A DNA stretch of 10,875 nucleotides from Anaerolineaceae bacterium UBA5311. Its GTDB lineage: Bacteria > Chloroflexota > Anaerolineae > Anaerolineales > Anaerolineaceae. The notes beneath the pieces are model-generated. The model saw only the letters and a program-made list of their open reading frames with translations, ran no database searches and was not told the DNA's origin. Position 1 is the first letter of the stretch; the number at the start of each line of letters is the position of its first letter. Below are positions 1 to 6,457 of the stretch, in pieces. The translations under genes and the position numbers were made by a program. The stretch is from NCBI GenBank assembly GCA_002411175.1, contig DHRN01000048.1, positions 3,892 through 14,766 of the forward strand. The letters are read 5' to 3'.

Positions 1-5
1 TTTCC

Positions 6-35
6 GTAGGGAACGGTATGGCAACCGTCCCCTAC
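6..35. repeat. Imperfect palindrome, possibly a REP-like element
   Basis: Bases 6-17 pair with 24-35 in a 12-position stem with a single A/C mismatch (12 against 29) and a 6-base loop. No T-run follows, so it is not a standard intrinsic terminator for a gene left of the window. It resembles the short GTAGGG...CCCTAC palindromes scattered in many intergenic regions. I cannot tell whether it recurs in this genome. Confidence 0.5.
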
Positions 36-126
36 ACTTGCATGCATATAAAAAACATTTTTGGACTTTACGAGGGAAAAAATCCATATTATTCCATATT
101 GAGAATTGCTGCGCCTTCTATATTGA

Positions 127-157
127 TTGCTTACCACTCCTCTGATTGTGCTATAAT
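127..157 (+). promoter_or_regulatory. Likely promoter of the leuS T-box transcript
   Basis: A perfect TATAAT (152-157) is preceded by TG one base upstream (149-150), giving an extended -10. The best -35 candidate is TTGCTT (127-132), at a long 19-bp spacing. The extended -10 may compensate. Transcription would start near 163-166, just ahead of the T-box Stem I sequence, which supports the assignment. Confidence 0.6.
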
Positions 158-164
158 CATCGGG

Positions 165-443
165 CATAACACGATAGCAGAACATAAGTCATCCGCCAGA
201 GAGCAGCCGGACTGCTGAAAGACTGCCAGTGCCCGCGGAGCGCTCCAGACCCTACTCACCTGCTTCTTCGATTAGCACGGAATGCCCAATGGTCGTTGCA
301 TGCAAGATCGAAGCGTGGCTGCGGTGATGTCCTTTAGCCGCAGACGGCAGACCCGTTACAGTCTCCATGAGCTGCCCATCCTGGTGATGGGAAGCAGGGT
401 GGTACCGCGAAAGCAATTTCGTCCCTGCACGCAGGGATTTTTT
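165..443 (+). promoter_or_regulatory. Leucine T-box riboswitch upstream of leuS
   Basis: This leader senses uncharged tRNA-Leu and controls read-through into leuS. The signature T-box AGGGTGGTACCGCG is at 396-409. Stem I landmarks are present: an AGAGA tract followed by an interrupted AGCAG...CTGCT helix and GAAAG near 195-221. A CTC codon followed by A (255-258) is the best candidate for the Leu specifier. In the T-box bulge TGGT (400-403) would pair with an ACCA acceptor end, which agrees with the A discriminator base of tRNA-Leu. GCAGGG (394-399) can pair with CCCTGC (423-428) to form the antiterminator, in competition with the terminator hairpin. The class is secure from the core motif and the downstream gene. 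The exact specifier position is inferred without a full fold. Confidence 0.93.
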
Positions 444-447
444 ATTT
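421..447 (+). terminator. T-box regulated intrinsic terminator
   Basis: A short hairpin pairs TCCCTG (422-427) with CAGGGA (432-437) around a CACG loop, with a possible extra G-T pair. Six T's follow (438-443), then ATTT. Its left arm is the same sequence that the T-box uses for the antiterminator, so the two structures are mutually exclusive, as expected for a transcriptional T-box. Confidence 0.88.
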
Positions 448-460
448 AACAGGAGCAAAT

Positions 461-2917
461 ATGATCGACCCAACCAGTATACCGATGTACAAGCCCGAAG
501 AAATCGAGCCAAAATGGCAAGCCCGCTGGGAAACTGACAAACTCTACCAACCCAAGCGCGACACACACAAAACCAAACATTACGCGCTTACGATGCTGCC
601 CTATCCCTCTGGCGATTTGCATATCGGGCACTGGTATGCGATGACGCCGCCAGACGCGCGCGCGCGTTTCAAGCGTATGCAGGGCTACAACGTCTTTTTC
701 CCGATCGGTTTCGATGCTTTTGGTCTGCCGGCTGAAAATGCCGCCATCAAGCACAATATCCATCCGGGAAAGTGGACCTACGCCAACATTGAACACATGC
801 GTGGTCAGCTTAAGTCGATGGGCAACAGTTTTGACTGGCGTTCAGAGATTATTACTGCCGACCCCAAGTATTATCGCTGGACACAGTGGTTTTTCAACCA
901 GTTCTACAAAAACGACCTGGCATACCAAAAATTTTCGCCAGTCGATTTTTGCCCCAGTTGTAACACCACGCTGGCACGCGAGCAGGTGCATGGTGAAGAC
1001 CGTCATTGCGAGCGCTGCGGCACGCCTGTTATCCGCAAAGACCTGAAACAATGGTTTTTCCGCACCTCCAGCTACGCTGAAGAATTGCTCAACTTCGATG
1101 GTCTCGACTGGCCTGAGATGATCAAAACCCTGCAGCGCAAGTGGATTGGCAAGTCGCGCGGGGCTTCTGTGGTCTTCAAAACTGAAGCTGGCGACCCGAT
1201 CGAGGTCTTCACCACCCGACCGGACACGCTCTGGGGTGTCACTTATATGGCGCTCTCGCCTGAGCATCCATTAGTTAATAAAATCACCACACCAGCCCAG
1301 GCTGATGAGGTGCGCGCCTACCAGGAGCAAGCCAAACGCCAGTCTGACATCCAACGCGAATCAGTCACACGCGAGAAAACCGGTATTTTCACCGGTGGTT
1401 ATGCCATCAACCCGGTTTCCGGTGAGCACATCCCCATCTGGGTGGCAGATTATGTGCTCATGTCTTACGGCACCGGTGCCATCATGGCAGTGCCGGCGCA
1501 CGACCAGCGTGACTTCGAATTTGCGCGCCAATTTGACCTGCCCATTAAAGTCGTCATCCATCCCAATGGGAAACCGATGACCCTGCCCGAGGAAATGACG
1601 GAAGCGATTGAAGCGCATGGTTCCATGGTCAACTCGGGACCGCTCACAGGCACCCCCGAAGATCAAAGCTTTGATACAGCCACCCAATATATTGAAGAAA
1701 TCGGTGCGGGCAAAGGCGCGGTAAACTATCGCCTTCACGACTGGCTGGTCAGCCGCCAGCGCTATTGGGGCGCGCCTATCCCGATTGTTTATTGCCAGAC
1801 TTGCGGCGCAGTGCCGGTGCCAGATGAGCAGCTGCCTGTGCTGCTTCCCGATGACGTGGAATGGCTGCCAACCGGTGAAAGCCCACTTAAGCTGCACCCC
1901 ACCTGGCGCTATACCACTTGTCCCGCCTGTGGTGAGCCGGCAGAACGCGAAACAGACACCATGGACACCTTTATGGATTCCAGCTGGTACCACCTGCGCT
2001 ACCTGAGCCCTGATTATGACCAGGGTCCTTTCGATCCGGAGCAATACAACTTCTGGATGCCGGTAGACACGTATACCGGGGGTTCAGAACATGCCACCAT
2101 GCACCTGATCTATACACGCTTTTTCCACAAAGCAGCACGCGACTGTGGAATTGCCAAGGGCGATGAGCCCATGCTCCAGCTGCGCAATCAGGGTATGGTT
2201 TTGGGTGAAGACGGCGAAAAAATGAGCAAAAGCCGCGGCAATGTGATCGACCCCGATGACCTGGTTGTGAGGTATGGTGCCGACACCGTTCGGGCTTACA
2301 TCATTTTCTTCAGTCGGTGGGAACTGGGCGGTCCGTGGTCCAGTACAGGTATTGAAGGCAACAGCCGCTGGTTGCGCCGCGTCTGGCACATGCTCCTGGA
2401 ACCAGCTTTTGGTAAAGCGGATGAGAACGTTTTGAAAGCCCTGCGTCGCAAAGCCCATCAAACACTCAAACGGGTGACTTATGATTTTGAGAATTTTGAA
2501 TTCAACACGATTGTCTCCAGCCTGATGGAGCTTTTGAATGATATGGGTCGTGCAAAAAATGCTGGCGCATTTGGCTCAGCGGAATGGAATGAAGTCGCTG
2601 ATCTTTATTTGCGCATGCTGGCGCCAGTCTGTCCGCATATTGCCGAAGAGCTGTGGGAACGCCTGGGCAAGCCATATTCGATCCACTACCAACCCTGGCC
2701 CCAGGTAGACGAGGAAGCCACCAAAGAAGACATGATTACACTGATCGTGCAGGTGAACGGCAAGCTGCGCGACCGCATTGTGGTCGAACCGGGAATCAGC
2801 GACGATGAGGCAGAAAGCCTGGCGCTGGCAAGTGAAAACGTCCAACAAGCCCTGGAGGGTCGCCCTGTGCGCAAGGTCATCGTCGTGCCCGGTCGTTTGG
2901 TGAATGTAGTCGGGTAG
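461..2917 (+). CDS. leuS: Leucyl-tRNA synthetase (bacterial type)
   Basis: This cytosolic class Ia enzyme attaches leucine to tRNA-Leu using ATP. At 818 residues it is within the normal bacterial range. The Rossmann catalytic core shows LPYPSG (46-51) and the HIGH signature (54-57). A zinc-knuckle insertion has four cysteines as two CxxC pairs (164/167 and 183/186). The CP1 editing domain carries TTRPD (251-255) and a GTGAIMAVPAHDQRD motif (337-351) that includes the editing aspartate (D348). KMSKS is at 587-591. The anticodon-binding and C-terminal domains follow, with the usual VQVNGKLRD stretch near the end. The start is fixed by AGGAG at 451-455, five bases upstream. The gene is governed by the leucine T-box leader and ends before a strong terminator, so it is probably monocistronic. 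No catalytic residue appears missing. Confidence 0.99.
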   Translation: MIDPTSIPMYKPEEIEPKWQARWETDKLYQPKRDTHKTKHYALTMLPYPSGDLHIGHWYAMTPPDARARFKRMQGYNVFFPIGFDAFGLPAENAAIKHNIHPGKWTYANIEHMRGQLKSMGNSFDWRSEIITADPKYYRWTQWFFNQFYKNDLAYQKFSPVDFCPSCNTTLAREQVHGEDRHCERCGTPVIRKDLKQWFFRTSSYAEELLNFDGLDWPEMIKTLQRKWIGKSRGASVVFKTEAGDPIEVFTTRPDTLWGVTYMALSPEHPLVNKITTPAQADEVRAYQEQAKRQSDIQRESVTREKTGIFTGGYAINPVSGEHIPIWVADYVLMSYGTGAIMAVPAHDQRDFEFARQFDLPIKVVIHPNGKPMTLPEEMTEAIEAHGSMVNSGPLTGTPEDQSFDTATQYIEEIGAGKGAVNYRLHDWLVSRQRYWGAPIPIVYCQTCGAVPVPDEQLPVLLPDDVEWLPTGESPLKLHPTWRYTTCPACGEPAERETDTMDTFMDSSWYHLRYLSPDYDQGPFDPEQYNFWMPVDTYTGGSEHATMHLIYTRFFHKAARDCGIAKGDEPMLQLRNQGMVLGEDGEKMSKSRGNVIDPDDLVVRYGADTVRAYIIFFSRWELGGPWSSTGIEGNSRWLRRVWHMLLEPAFGKADENVLKALRRKAHQTLKRVTYDFENFEFNTIVSSLMELLNDMGRAKNAGAFGSAEWNEVADLYLRMLAPVCPHIAEELWERLGKPYSIHYQPWPQVDEEATKEDMITLIVQVNGKLRDRIVVEPGISDDEAESLALASENVQQALEGRPVRKVIVVPGRLVNVVG

Positions 2918-2971
2918 TCATCCCACTCCTGAGGAGAGTTGGCGAACCTTCATGATCAATCAATTTTATGT

Positions 2972-3005
2972 AAGCCAGGTGAATGTGCTCACCTGGCTTT
3001 TGTTT
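2972..3005 (+). terminator. Intrinsic terminator after leuS
   Basis: There is a perfect 11-bp stem (2972-2982 with 2989-2999) around a 6-base loop, followed by TTGTTT. It sits 55 bases past the leuS stop and insulates the glycosyltransferase gene from leuS transcription. Confidence 0.92.
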
Positions 3006-3028
3006 ACTGACAATTTTCCGAAAACCCC

Positions 3029-3059
3029 TTGTCCTCGCAAAATCCCGATATGATAAAAT
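3029..3059 (+). promoter_or_regulatory. Possible promoter of the glycosyltransferase gene
   Basis: A TTGTCC box (3029-3034) and a TAAAAT box (3054-3059) lie 19 bp apart, downstream of the leuS terminator and about 50 bases before the start codon. TATGAT (3049-3054) is an alternative -10, but its spacing is too short. The assignment rests on position and hexamer likeness only. Confidence 0.4.
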
Positions 3060-3061
3060 CC

Positions 3062-3084
3062 AAATGAAATAATTAAATTCATTT
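3062..3084. promoter_or_regulatory. AT-rich palindrome, possible operator
   Basis: AAATGAA (3062-3068) and TTCATTT (3078-3084) form a 7-bp inverted repeat around a 9-base AT-rich centre. It sits immediately downstream of the putative -10, where a repressor could bind. With such AT-rich sequence a chance match is possible. Confidence 0.3.
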
Positions 3085-3110
3085 CACCTTTTCACATGGA
3101 GGGCGGGTTA

Positions 3111-4727
3111 ATGAAACCAGTAGATCAAACTGCAGCAGACATTCCAACTTTGAAGAATGAATCTTTGAAAATTTTTGGTATTGCTGTAATCATCTTTTTA
3201 ATCGCCCTGGCTGTGCGCTATATCGGTTTGAAATTCGACTTGCCCTACTATACCCACCCGGATGAAATTTACATCATGAGCCCCTTGAGGACTATGAGTC
3301 TCAACCGCACTCTTGATCCTGGAACTTACGGGTATCCAGCCTTTCCCTCATTTTATTCAAGGTATCTTGTTTTAAACCTGATCAGCCACATCAAGTTCGG
3401 TATGAATTATGGTGAGGTTTACTGGCGGGACCCTTCTCTTTTCTACTTGGCATCACGATTTATCACCGCCATACATGGCGCTTTAATCCCGGTGGTTGCC
3501 TGGTTTATTGGGCGAAAATTCAAGCAGGTCAACTTCTCCTGGGTGGCAGCAGTATTATTTACTTTTTACCCAGCCTATATCTTGCATTCTCACTATGTGA
3601 CCGTTGACATTCCACTGACACTCCACGTTATGCTCGTGCTTCTTTTCTGCCTGGAATACCTGTCAACCAAGCGCAGTTGTTGGTCTGTCCTGGCATCGGT
3701 GTTTGTCGCCGTCGCCGCCCTGGAAAAATATCCAGGGATTCTATCTGCAGGAATCGTGTTGACAGCGATCGCCATACGAGCAATTAGCAAGGACGAAAAG
3801 AATAATCGGCTTGGTTGGCGATTTTTTATTAAAACGATTAGCCTGAATCTGGGTGTAACCCTTATTGCCGCCGTCATCATCGCTCCATGGCTTTTCATAA
3901 ACTTTGATTTTGCCTGGAAACAAATCCTGGTGGAAGCCCGACCCGAACACCTGGGTGCAGATGGTCTCGGTTGGGGTGGAAATCTGTTCTTTTATCTAAA
4001 AGATTTTTATTCCAATAGCGGTCTAATTATCAGTGGCTTTGCCGTTGTTGGGCTGATTGTCACAATTTTGATGAAAGACCCTGTCTTCTTACTGTTATTC
4101 TTTGGTGGTGGCTATTGGATCGTCATGAGCAAACTAAGCCTCCACTGGACTCGTTGGTCTCTGCCAATGATGACAACACCCCTGTTTCTTGCAGCAATCG
4201 GTTTGGCTTTTCTTTGGCAAAAAACAAAGCACAAACAACTTGCCAGGGTTGCCCTGGCAACCATGGTGTTGGCAGGTCTTGTGCCCTTTGTGCTTAAAGG
4301 GATGGTCACTTCTGTCATGCTTACCTGGCCGGATACACGCGGCGCAGGCTTGCACTACCTGCAGGAACATAACATGTCCGAGAAGAACACCCTTTCAGAG
4401 GGATATACGCCATATAACCCAAACAATGTGGTTGAACTTTTTAAAGTGGATCTTTCAGACCCCATGGGTAAAGAGCATATCATTCTGTCGTCATCGATGT
4501 ATGACCGATATTTGGCTGAACCAGACCGATATCCCGCTGAAAATGAATTTTACAACAGAGTTAGAAACCAACTGGAATTGAAAAAGGAATTCCGACCGCA
4601 CCCTGAGCCAACTTCGGTGCCTGGTCAGATGGAAGTGCTTATCGAATATTTAGATCGCCAATTAAATGGCAGCGAAGCCCGGTTCCTCAAGGGTCCAATT
4701 ATAGAAATTTACACGTTGACAGAATAA
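3111..4727 (+). CDS. Membrane glycosyltransferase, GT39/ArnT-like (PMT superfamily)
   Basis: This is a predicted polytopic membrane protein of 538 residues that would transfer a sugar from a polyprenyl-phosphate donor on the outer face of the membrane. The acceptor is unknown. After a short cytosolic N-terminus and a first membrane helix (about 19-38) comes THPDEIY (48-54). The D51-E52 pair in the first external loop matches the conserved acidic motif of GT-C/GT39 enzymes. A second acidic site, TVDIP (D166), follows further hydrophobic segments. Many more hydrophobic stretches follow up to about residue 400, including HWTRWSLPMM (345-354), which resembles the RxxLP region of ArnT-like proteins. 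The C-terminal portion (about 405-538) is soluble. I chose ATG 3111 because GGAGGG (3098-3103) lies 7 bases upstream. The in-frame ATG at 3096 overlaps this Shine-Dalgarno and has none of its own. The family is fairly sure and the substrate is not. Confidence 0.85.
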   Translation: MKPVDQTAADIPTLKNESLKIFGIAVIIFLIALAVRYIGLKFDLPYYTHPDEIYIMSPLRTMSLNRTLDPGTYGYPAFPSFYSRYLVLNLISHIKFGMNYGEVYWRDPSLFYLASRFITAIHGALIPVVAWFIGRKFKQVNFSWVAAVLFTFYPAYILHSHYVTVDIPLTLHVMLVLLFCLEYLSTKRSCWSVLASVFVAVAALEKYPGILSAGIVLTAIAIRAISKDEKNNRLGWRFFIKTISLNLGVTLIAAVIIAPWLFINFDFAWKQILVEARPEHLGADGLGWGGNLFFYLKDFYSNSGLIISGFAVVGLIVTILMKDPVFLLLFFGGGYWIVMSKLSLHWTRWSLPMMTTPLFLAAIGLAFLWQKTKHKQLARVALATMVLAGLVPFVLKGMVTSVMLTWPDTRGAGLHYLQEHNMSEKNTLSEGYTPYNPNNVVELFKVDLSDPMGKEHIILSSSMYDRYLAEPDRYPAENEFYNRVRNQLELKKEFRPHPEPTSVPGQMEVLIEYLDRQLNGSEARFLKGPIIEIYTLTE

Positions 4728-4763
4728 TCATTATCTGAGTGTTTCAAAATTTGCCAAACTAAG

Positions 4764-4769
4764 TAGAAT
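4764..4769 (+). promoter_or_regulatory. Candidate -10 box implying a leaderless mRNA
   Basis: TAGAAT lies 6 bases upstream of the acetyltransferase ATG (4776), so transcription starting at normal spacing would begin on or next to the start codon. No purine-rich Shine-Dalgarno lies between them. A -35 is not evident: the 17-bp position reads GTTTCA. The alternative is simple read-through from the glycosyltransferase gene, whose stop is 48 bases upstream. Confidence 0.35.
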
Positions 4770-4775
4770 TATTCC

Positions 4776-5444
4776 ATGCAGAAAGTTTTTGACTTGCTCT
4801 ACAAAGCTTATTATCTCAATTATCCGCTCATCTACGCGCTTAAGCATGGCGCACAAATACTCGAGGCAAACGAAAACGGGGTTGCCCTGTTTAGAATCAA
4901 TCAAAAATTTATGCTCCTGGCTGGCTCAAGCTTGCCGGAAATCATTAAAAATCTGTCTAAACCGGACTGGGCGGAGCTTTGCGGAAGCCAGAATGTTGGT
5001 CATGTCGCCGCGCATTTCGGTTTTAGCGAAGTTATGGAATGTCATCAGCTCTATTACCCTCATAAAACGATCGAATTTGACCTGGAACTTGAACCGCTCA
5101 ACCACGACAATGCCGCCTTTGTTTTGGAGCATTATCATCGCCTGGATCAAGAAGAACTCCACCAGGCGATTGAACAGCAGCGCATCTTTGGCGTTCGCAT
5201 CCAGGGTCAGCTTTTTGCTTTTATTGGATTGCACGATGACTTCGCGATGGGGATGCTGGAAGTCCTGCCGGAGTATCGGCGCCGGGGCTGGGGCGAACGC
5301 CTCGAACGCGCCCTGACTGCCAAAGTGCTCTCCATGGGAGAATTGCCTGATGGACATGTGATTGCTGGAAATGAAACCTCCCTGCGTTTGCAGAAGAAAC
5401 TGGGATTTGTGGAGTGCAGCAATAAGGTTTACTGGATGTGGTAG
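4776..5444 (+). CDS. GNAT-fold N-acetyltransferase, substrate unknown
   Basis: This 222-residue soluble protein is predicted to transfer an acyl group from acetyl-CoA to an amine. The C-terminal half carries the GNAT core. A beta-strand stretch LFAFIGLHDDF (147-157) leads to GMLEVLPEYRRRGWG (159-173). There the R-x-x-G-x-G pyrophosphate-binding motif is RRRGWG (168-173), followed by a helix. AGNETSLRLQKKLGF (197-211) is the typical end of the domain, in which a residue run after an Asn leads into a helix and a final strand. The N-terminal 100 residues are less conserved and may set acceptor specificity. The start has no clear Shine-Dalgarno (see the -10 box at 4764). The gene may be cotranscribed with the glycosyltransferase. 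The fold is secure from the motif and the substrate cannot be inferred. Confidence 0.88.
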   Translation: MQKVFDLLYKAYYLNYPLIYALKHGAQILEANENGVALFRINQKFMLLAGSSLPEIIKNLSKPDWAELCGSQNVGHVAAHFGFSEVMECHQLYYPHKTIEFDLELEPLNHDNAAFVLEHYHRLDQEELHQAIEQQRIFGVRIQGQLFAFIGLHDDFAMGMLEVLPEYRRRGWGERLERALTAKVLSMGELPDGHVIAGNETSLRLQKKLGFVECSNKVYWMW

Positions 5445-5449
5445 CGGTC

Positions 5450-5519
5450 TGTCACTCTGAATGGGCTTTTTATCATGCTGAATGGGTATTTTGTCATTCT
5501 GAACGAAGTGAAGAATCTT
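5450..5519 (+). repeat. Three-copy 21-bp repeat array ending in a hairpin unit
   Basis: Three related units start at 5450, 5471 and 5492, exactly 21 bp apart. They share TGTCAYTCTGAA or a close variant. The first two end in ATGGG plus a T-rich tail. The third continues as a full hairpin unit, with ATTCT (5496-5500) pairing with AGAAT (5512-5516) and inner AC/GT pairs. It resembles the widely dispersed GTCATTCTGA...GAAGAATCT intergenic repeat found in many bacterial genomes. Related units in the opposite orientation lie at 6357-6409, on the far side of the toxin-antitoxin pair. Confidence 0.75.
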
Positions 5520-5566
5520 ACCATTTCTTATTCCCGAACGTACCAGGCTCGCGGCAACAAAGATGC

Positions 5567-5845
5567 TTACCGGAACAGATCGCTGCGACTTCCGGTTCTC
5601 ACCAATGTAAGCACCAATGTTTCTTCAATTGTATAGTAAATCAATAACCAATCTGGCTCGATGTGGCATTCACGATGGCAGGACCATATACCGCCAAGCG
5701 CGTGATCCCGATATTTGGCTGGCAAAGGAAAACCTTCGGCGAGTTGTTCGACAACCGTTGCCAACTTTTTTTCGTCCAACCCTCGCCACTTGGCAAGCTT
5801 ATAATCTTTCTTGAATTGACTGGTATATCTGACCTCATATTTCAT
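5567..5845 (-). CDS. YafQ-family toxin of a type II toxin-antitoxin pair (RelE/ParE superfamily)
   Basis: This 92-residue protein is the same length as E. coli YafQ, a ribosome-dependent mRNA endonuclease. It aligns through YRDHALGGIW (45-54), HIEPDWLLIY (61-70) and the terminal RTGSxSDLF (83-91). Residues equivalent to YafQ H50, H63, D67 and W68 are present as H48, H61, D65 and W66. The position of catalytic H87 is Arg here: codon CGC, plus-strand bases 5585-5587. This may weaken or abolish cleavage, although RelE itself works with arginines rather than this histidine. The start codon overlaps the antitoxin stop by four bases (ATGA at 5842-5845), the usual arrangement for translational coupling. 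It is transcribed with the antitoxin from the promoter near 6167-6196. Confidence 0.93.
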   Translation of the reverse strand: MKYEVRYTSQFKKDYKLAKWRGLDEKKLATVVEQLAEGFPLPAKYRDHALGGIWSCHRECHIEPDWLLIYYTIEETLVLTLVRTGSRSDLFR

Positions 5846-6129
5846 GAGTTTAAGGCGTCCAGCAGGTCATTCATATCGGAATATGAAGGATGCTGCGGAT
5901 CCTGGGCAATGCCCTCTGCTTCAAGGAGCGCCGCAATGGTGGCTTTTGTGGGCACCCTGGTAGTAACTACAAAAGGCAGCCCGCCCTCCCGAACAGCTTG
6001 TCTGAAAAAAACCTGGATGGCGGAGGTCATATTGAGCCCCAATTCATTAAAAAGCTTAACTGCTTGCTCCTTTAGCTCACGATCAATTCTGAAGCTGACA
6101 GTTACGTCATCAGTTTTTGTTTTATCCAT
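5842..6129 (-). CDS. RelB/DinJ-family antitoxin
   Basis: This 95-residue antitoxin is predicted to bind and neutralise the YafQ-like toxin and to repress its own promoter. The N-terminus has the ribbon-helix-helix DNA-binding pattern. A strand VTVSFRID (9-16) is followed by helix RELKEQAVKLFNELGL (17-32) and by MTSAIQVFFRQAV (34-46), the signature RelB/DinJ segment, then GGLPF. The C-terminal part (about 60-95), rich in Ala, Asp and Glu, would wrap the toxin. GAGGTGA lies 4 bases upstream of the ATG (plus-strand 6134-6140), supporting the start. It is the first gene of the pair and overlaps the toxin by four bases. Confidence 0.95.
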   Translation of the reverse strand: MDKTKTDDVTVSFRIDRELKEQAVKLFNELGLNMTSAIQVFFRQAVREGGLPFVVTTRVPTKATIAALLEAEGIAQDPQHPSYSDMNDLLDALNS

Positions 6130-6166
6130 TTTCTCACCTCACTTTTGAATTTAAAGGTGTAAGAAT

Positions 6167-6202
6167 GTTATAAAGCATTTTACCTTACGATGTAAAGCAC
6201 TT
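6167..6202 (-). promoter_or_regulatory. Toxin-antitoxin promoter with overlapping direct-repeat operator
   Basis: On the minus strand a -35 TTTACA (plus 6191-6196) and a -10 TATAAC (plus 6167-6172) are separated by 18 bp, about 38 bases before the antitoxin ATG. Two 12-bp boxes, AAGTGCTTTACA (plus 6191-6202) and AAATGCTTTATA (plus 6169-6180), match at 10 of 12 positions and start 22 bp apart, two helical turns. One contains the -35 and the other overlaps the -10. A nested inverted repeat TTTAC/GTAAA spans 6179-6196. This suits cooperative binding by a ribbon-helix-helix antitoxin. Confidence 0.7.
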
Positions 6203-6356
6203 CGAATTATTTTGCATAGGTCTCATCTCAATTTCCACCTGGAACCCTTCGGTCAAATCATCGACTCGTCGGGGATGCTGGTACAATCGAGCATTTATGC
6301 TGTAATTGGTGCATACAGCTTCGTTGGTACAAATCTCTTGTCCACACATGCATGTT
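6203..6356. other. Intergenic stretch with small palindromes, no gene
   Basis: I see no open reading frame with a Shine-Dalgarno here. The only structures are a short palindrome AGCATTTATGCT (6290-6301) and an overlapping GCTGTA/TACAGC inverted repeat (6299-6304 with 6314-6319). Neither has a T-run. Together with the repeat at 6357-6409 this makes up most of the gap between the toxin-antitoxin promoter and the end of the nicotinamidase gene. Confidence 0.5.
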
Positions 6357-6409
6357 AAGATCCTTCACAAAAGATGTTCAGGATGACAAATCTCCCAGGC
6401 AGAATAACA
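6357..6409 (-). repeat. Inverted copies of the 21-bp hairpin repeat
   Basis: On the minus strand, 6388 down to 6357 reads TGTCATCCTGAAC, seven variable bases, then GTGAAGGATCTT. This matches the third unit at 5492-5519 except for the loop and one stem pair. A second partial unit (TGTTATTCTG, 6409 down to 6400) starts 21 bp away, the same period as in the plus-strand array. The stem here is ATCCT/AGGAT against ATTCT/AGAAT in the other copy, a compensatory change. Confidence 0.75.
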
Positions 6410-6457
6410 AATTTCTCACACCCTGCTCCCCCACCTTCAGTGGTGTTAAGCAATCTG

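Noticed and set aside
18..218. 66-codon frame at the window start
   Set aside because: It begins in the loop of the palindrome, crosses the T-box promoter and Stem I, and has no ribosome-binding site.
1361..2044. 227-codon open frame on the minus strand inside leuS
   Set aside because: It lies entirely antisense to a well-conserved part of leuS and its translation shows no recognisable family. It is a shadow of leuS codon use.
3096..3110. Upstream ATG as start of the glycosyltransferase
   Set aside because: The GGAGGG at 3098-3103 lies inside this extension and is ideally placed for ATG 3111.
6410..6457. Terminator for the nicotinamidase gene
   Set aside because: The only stem is a 4-bp CACC/GGTG hairpin without a T-run on the minus strand, so I did not list it.
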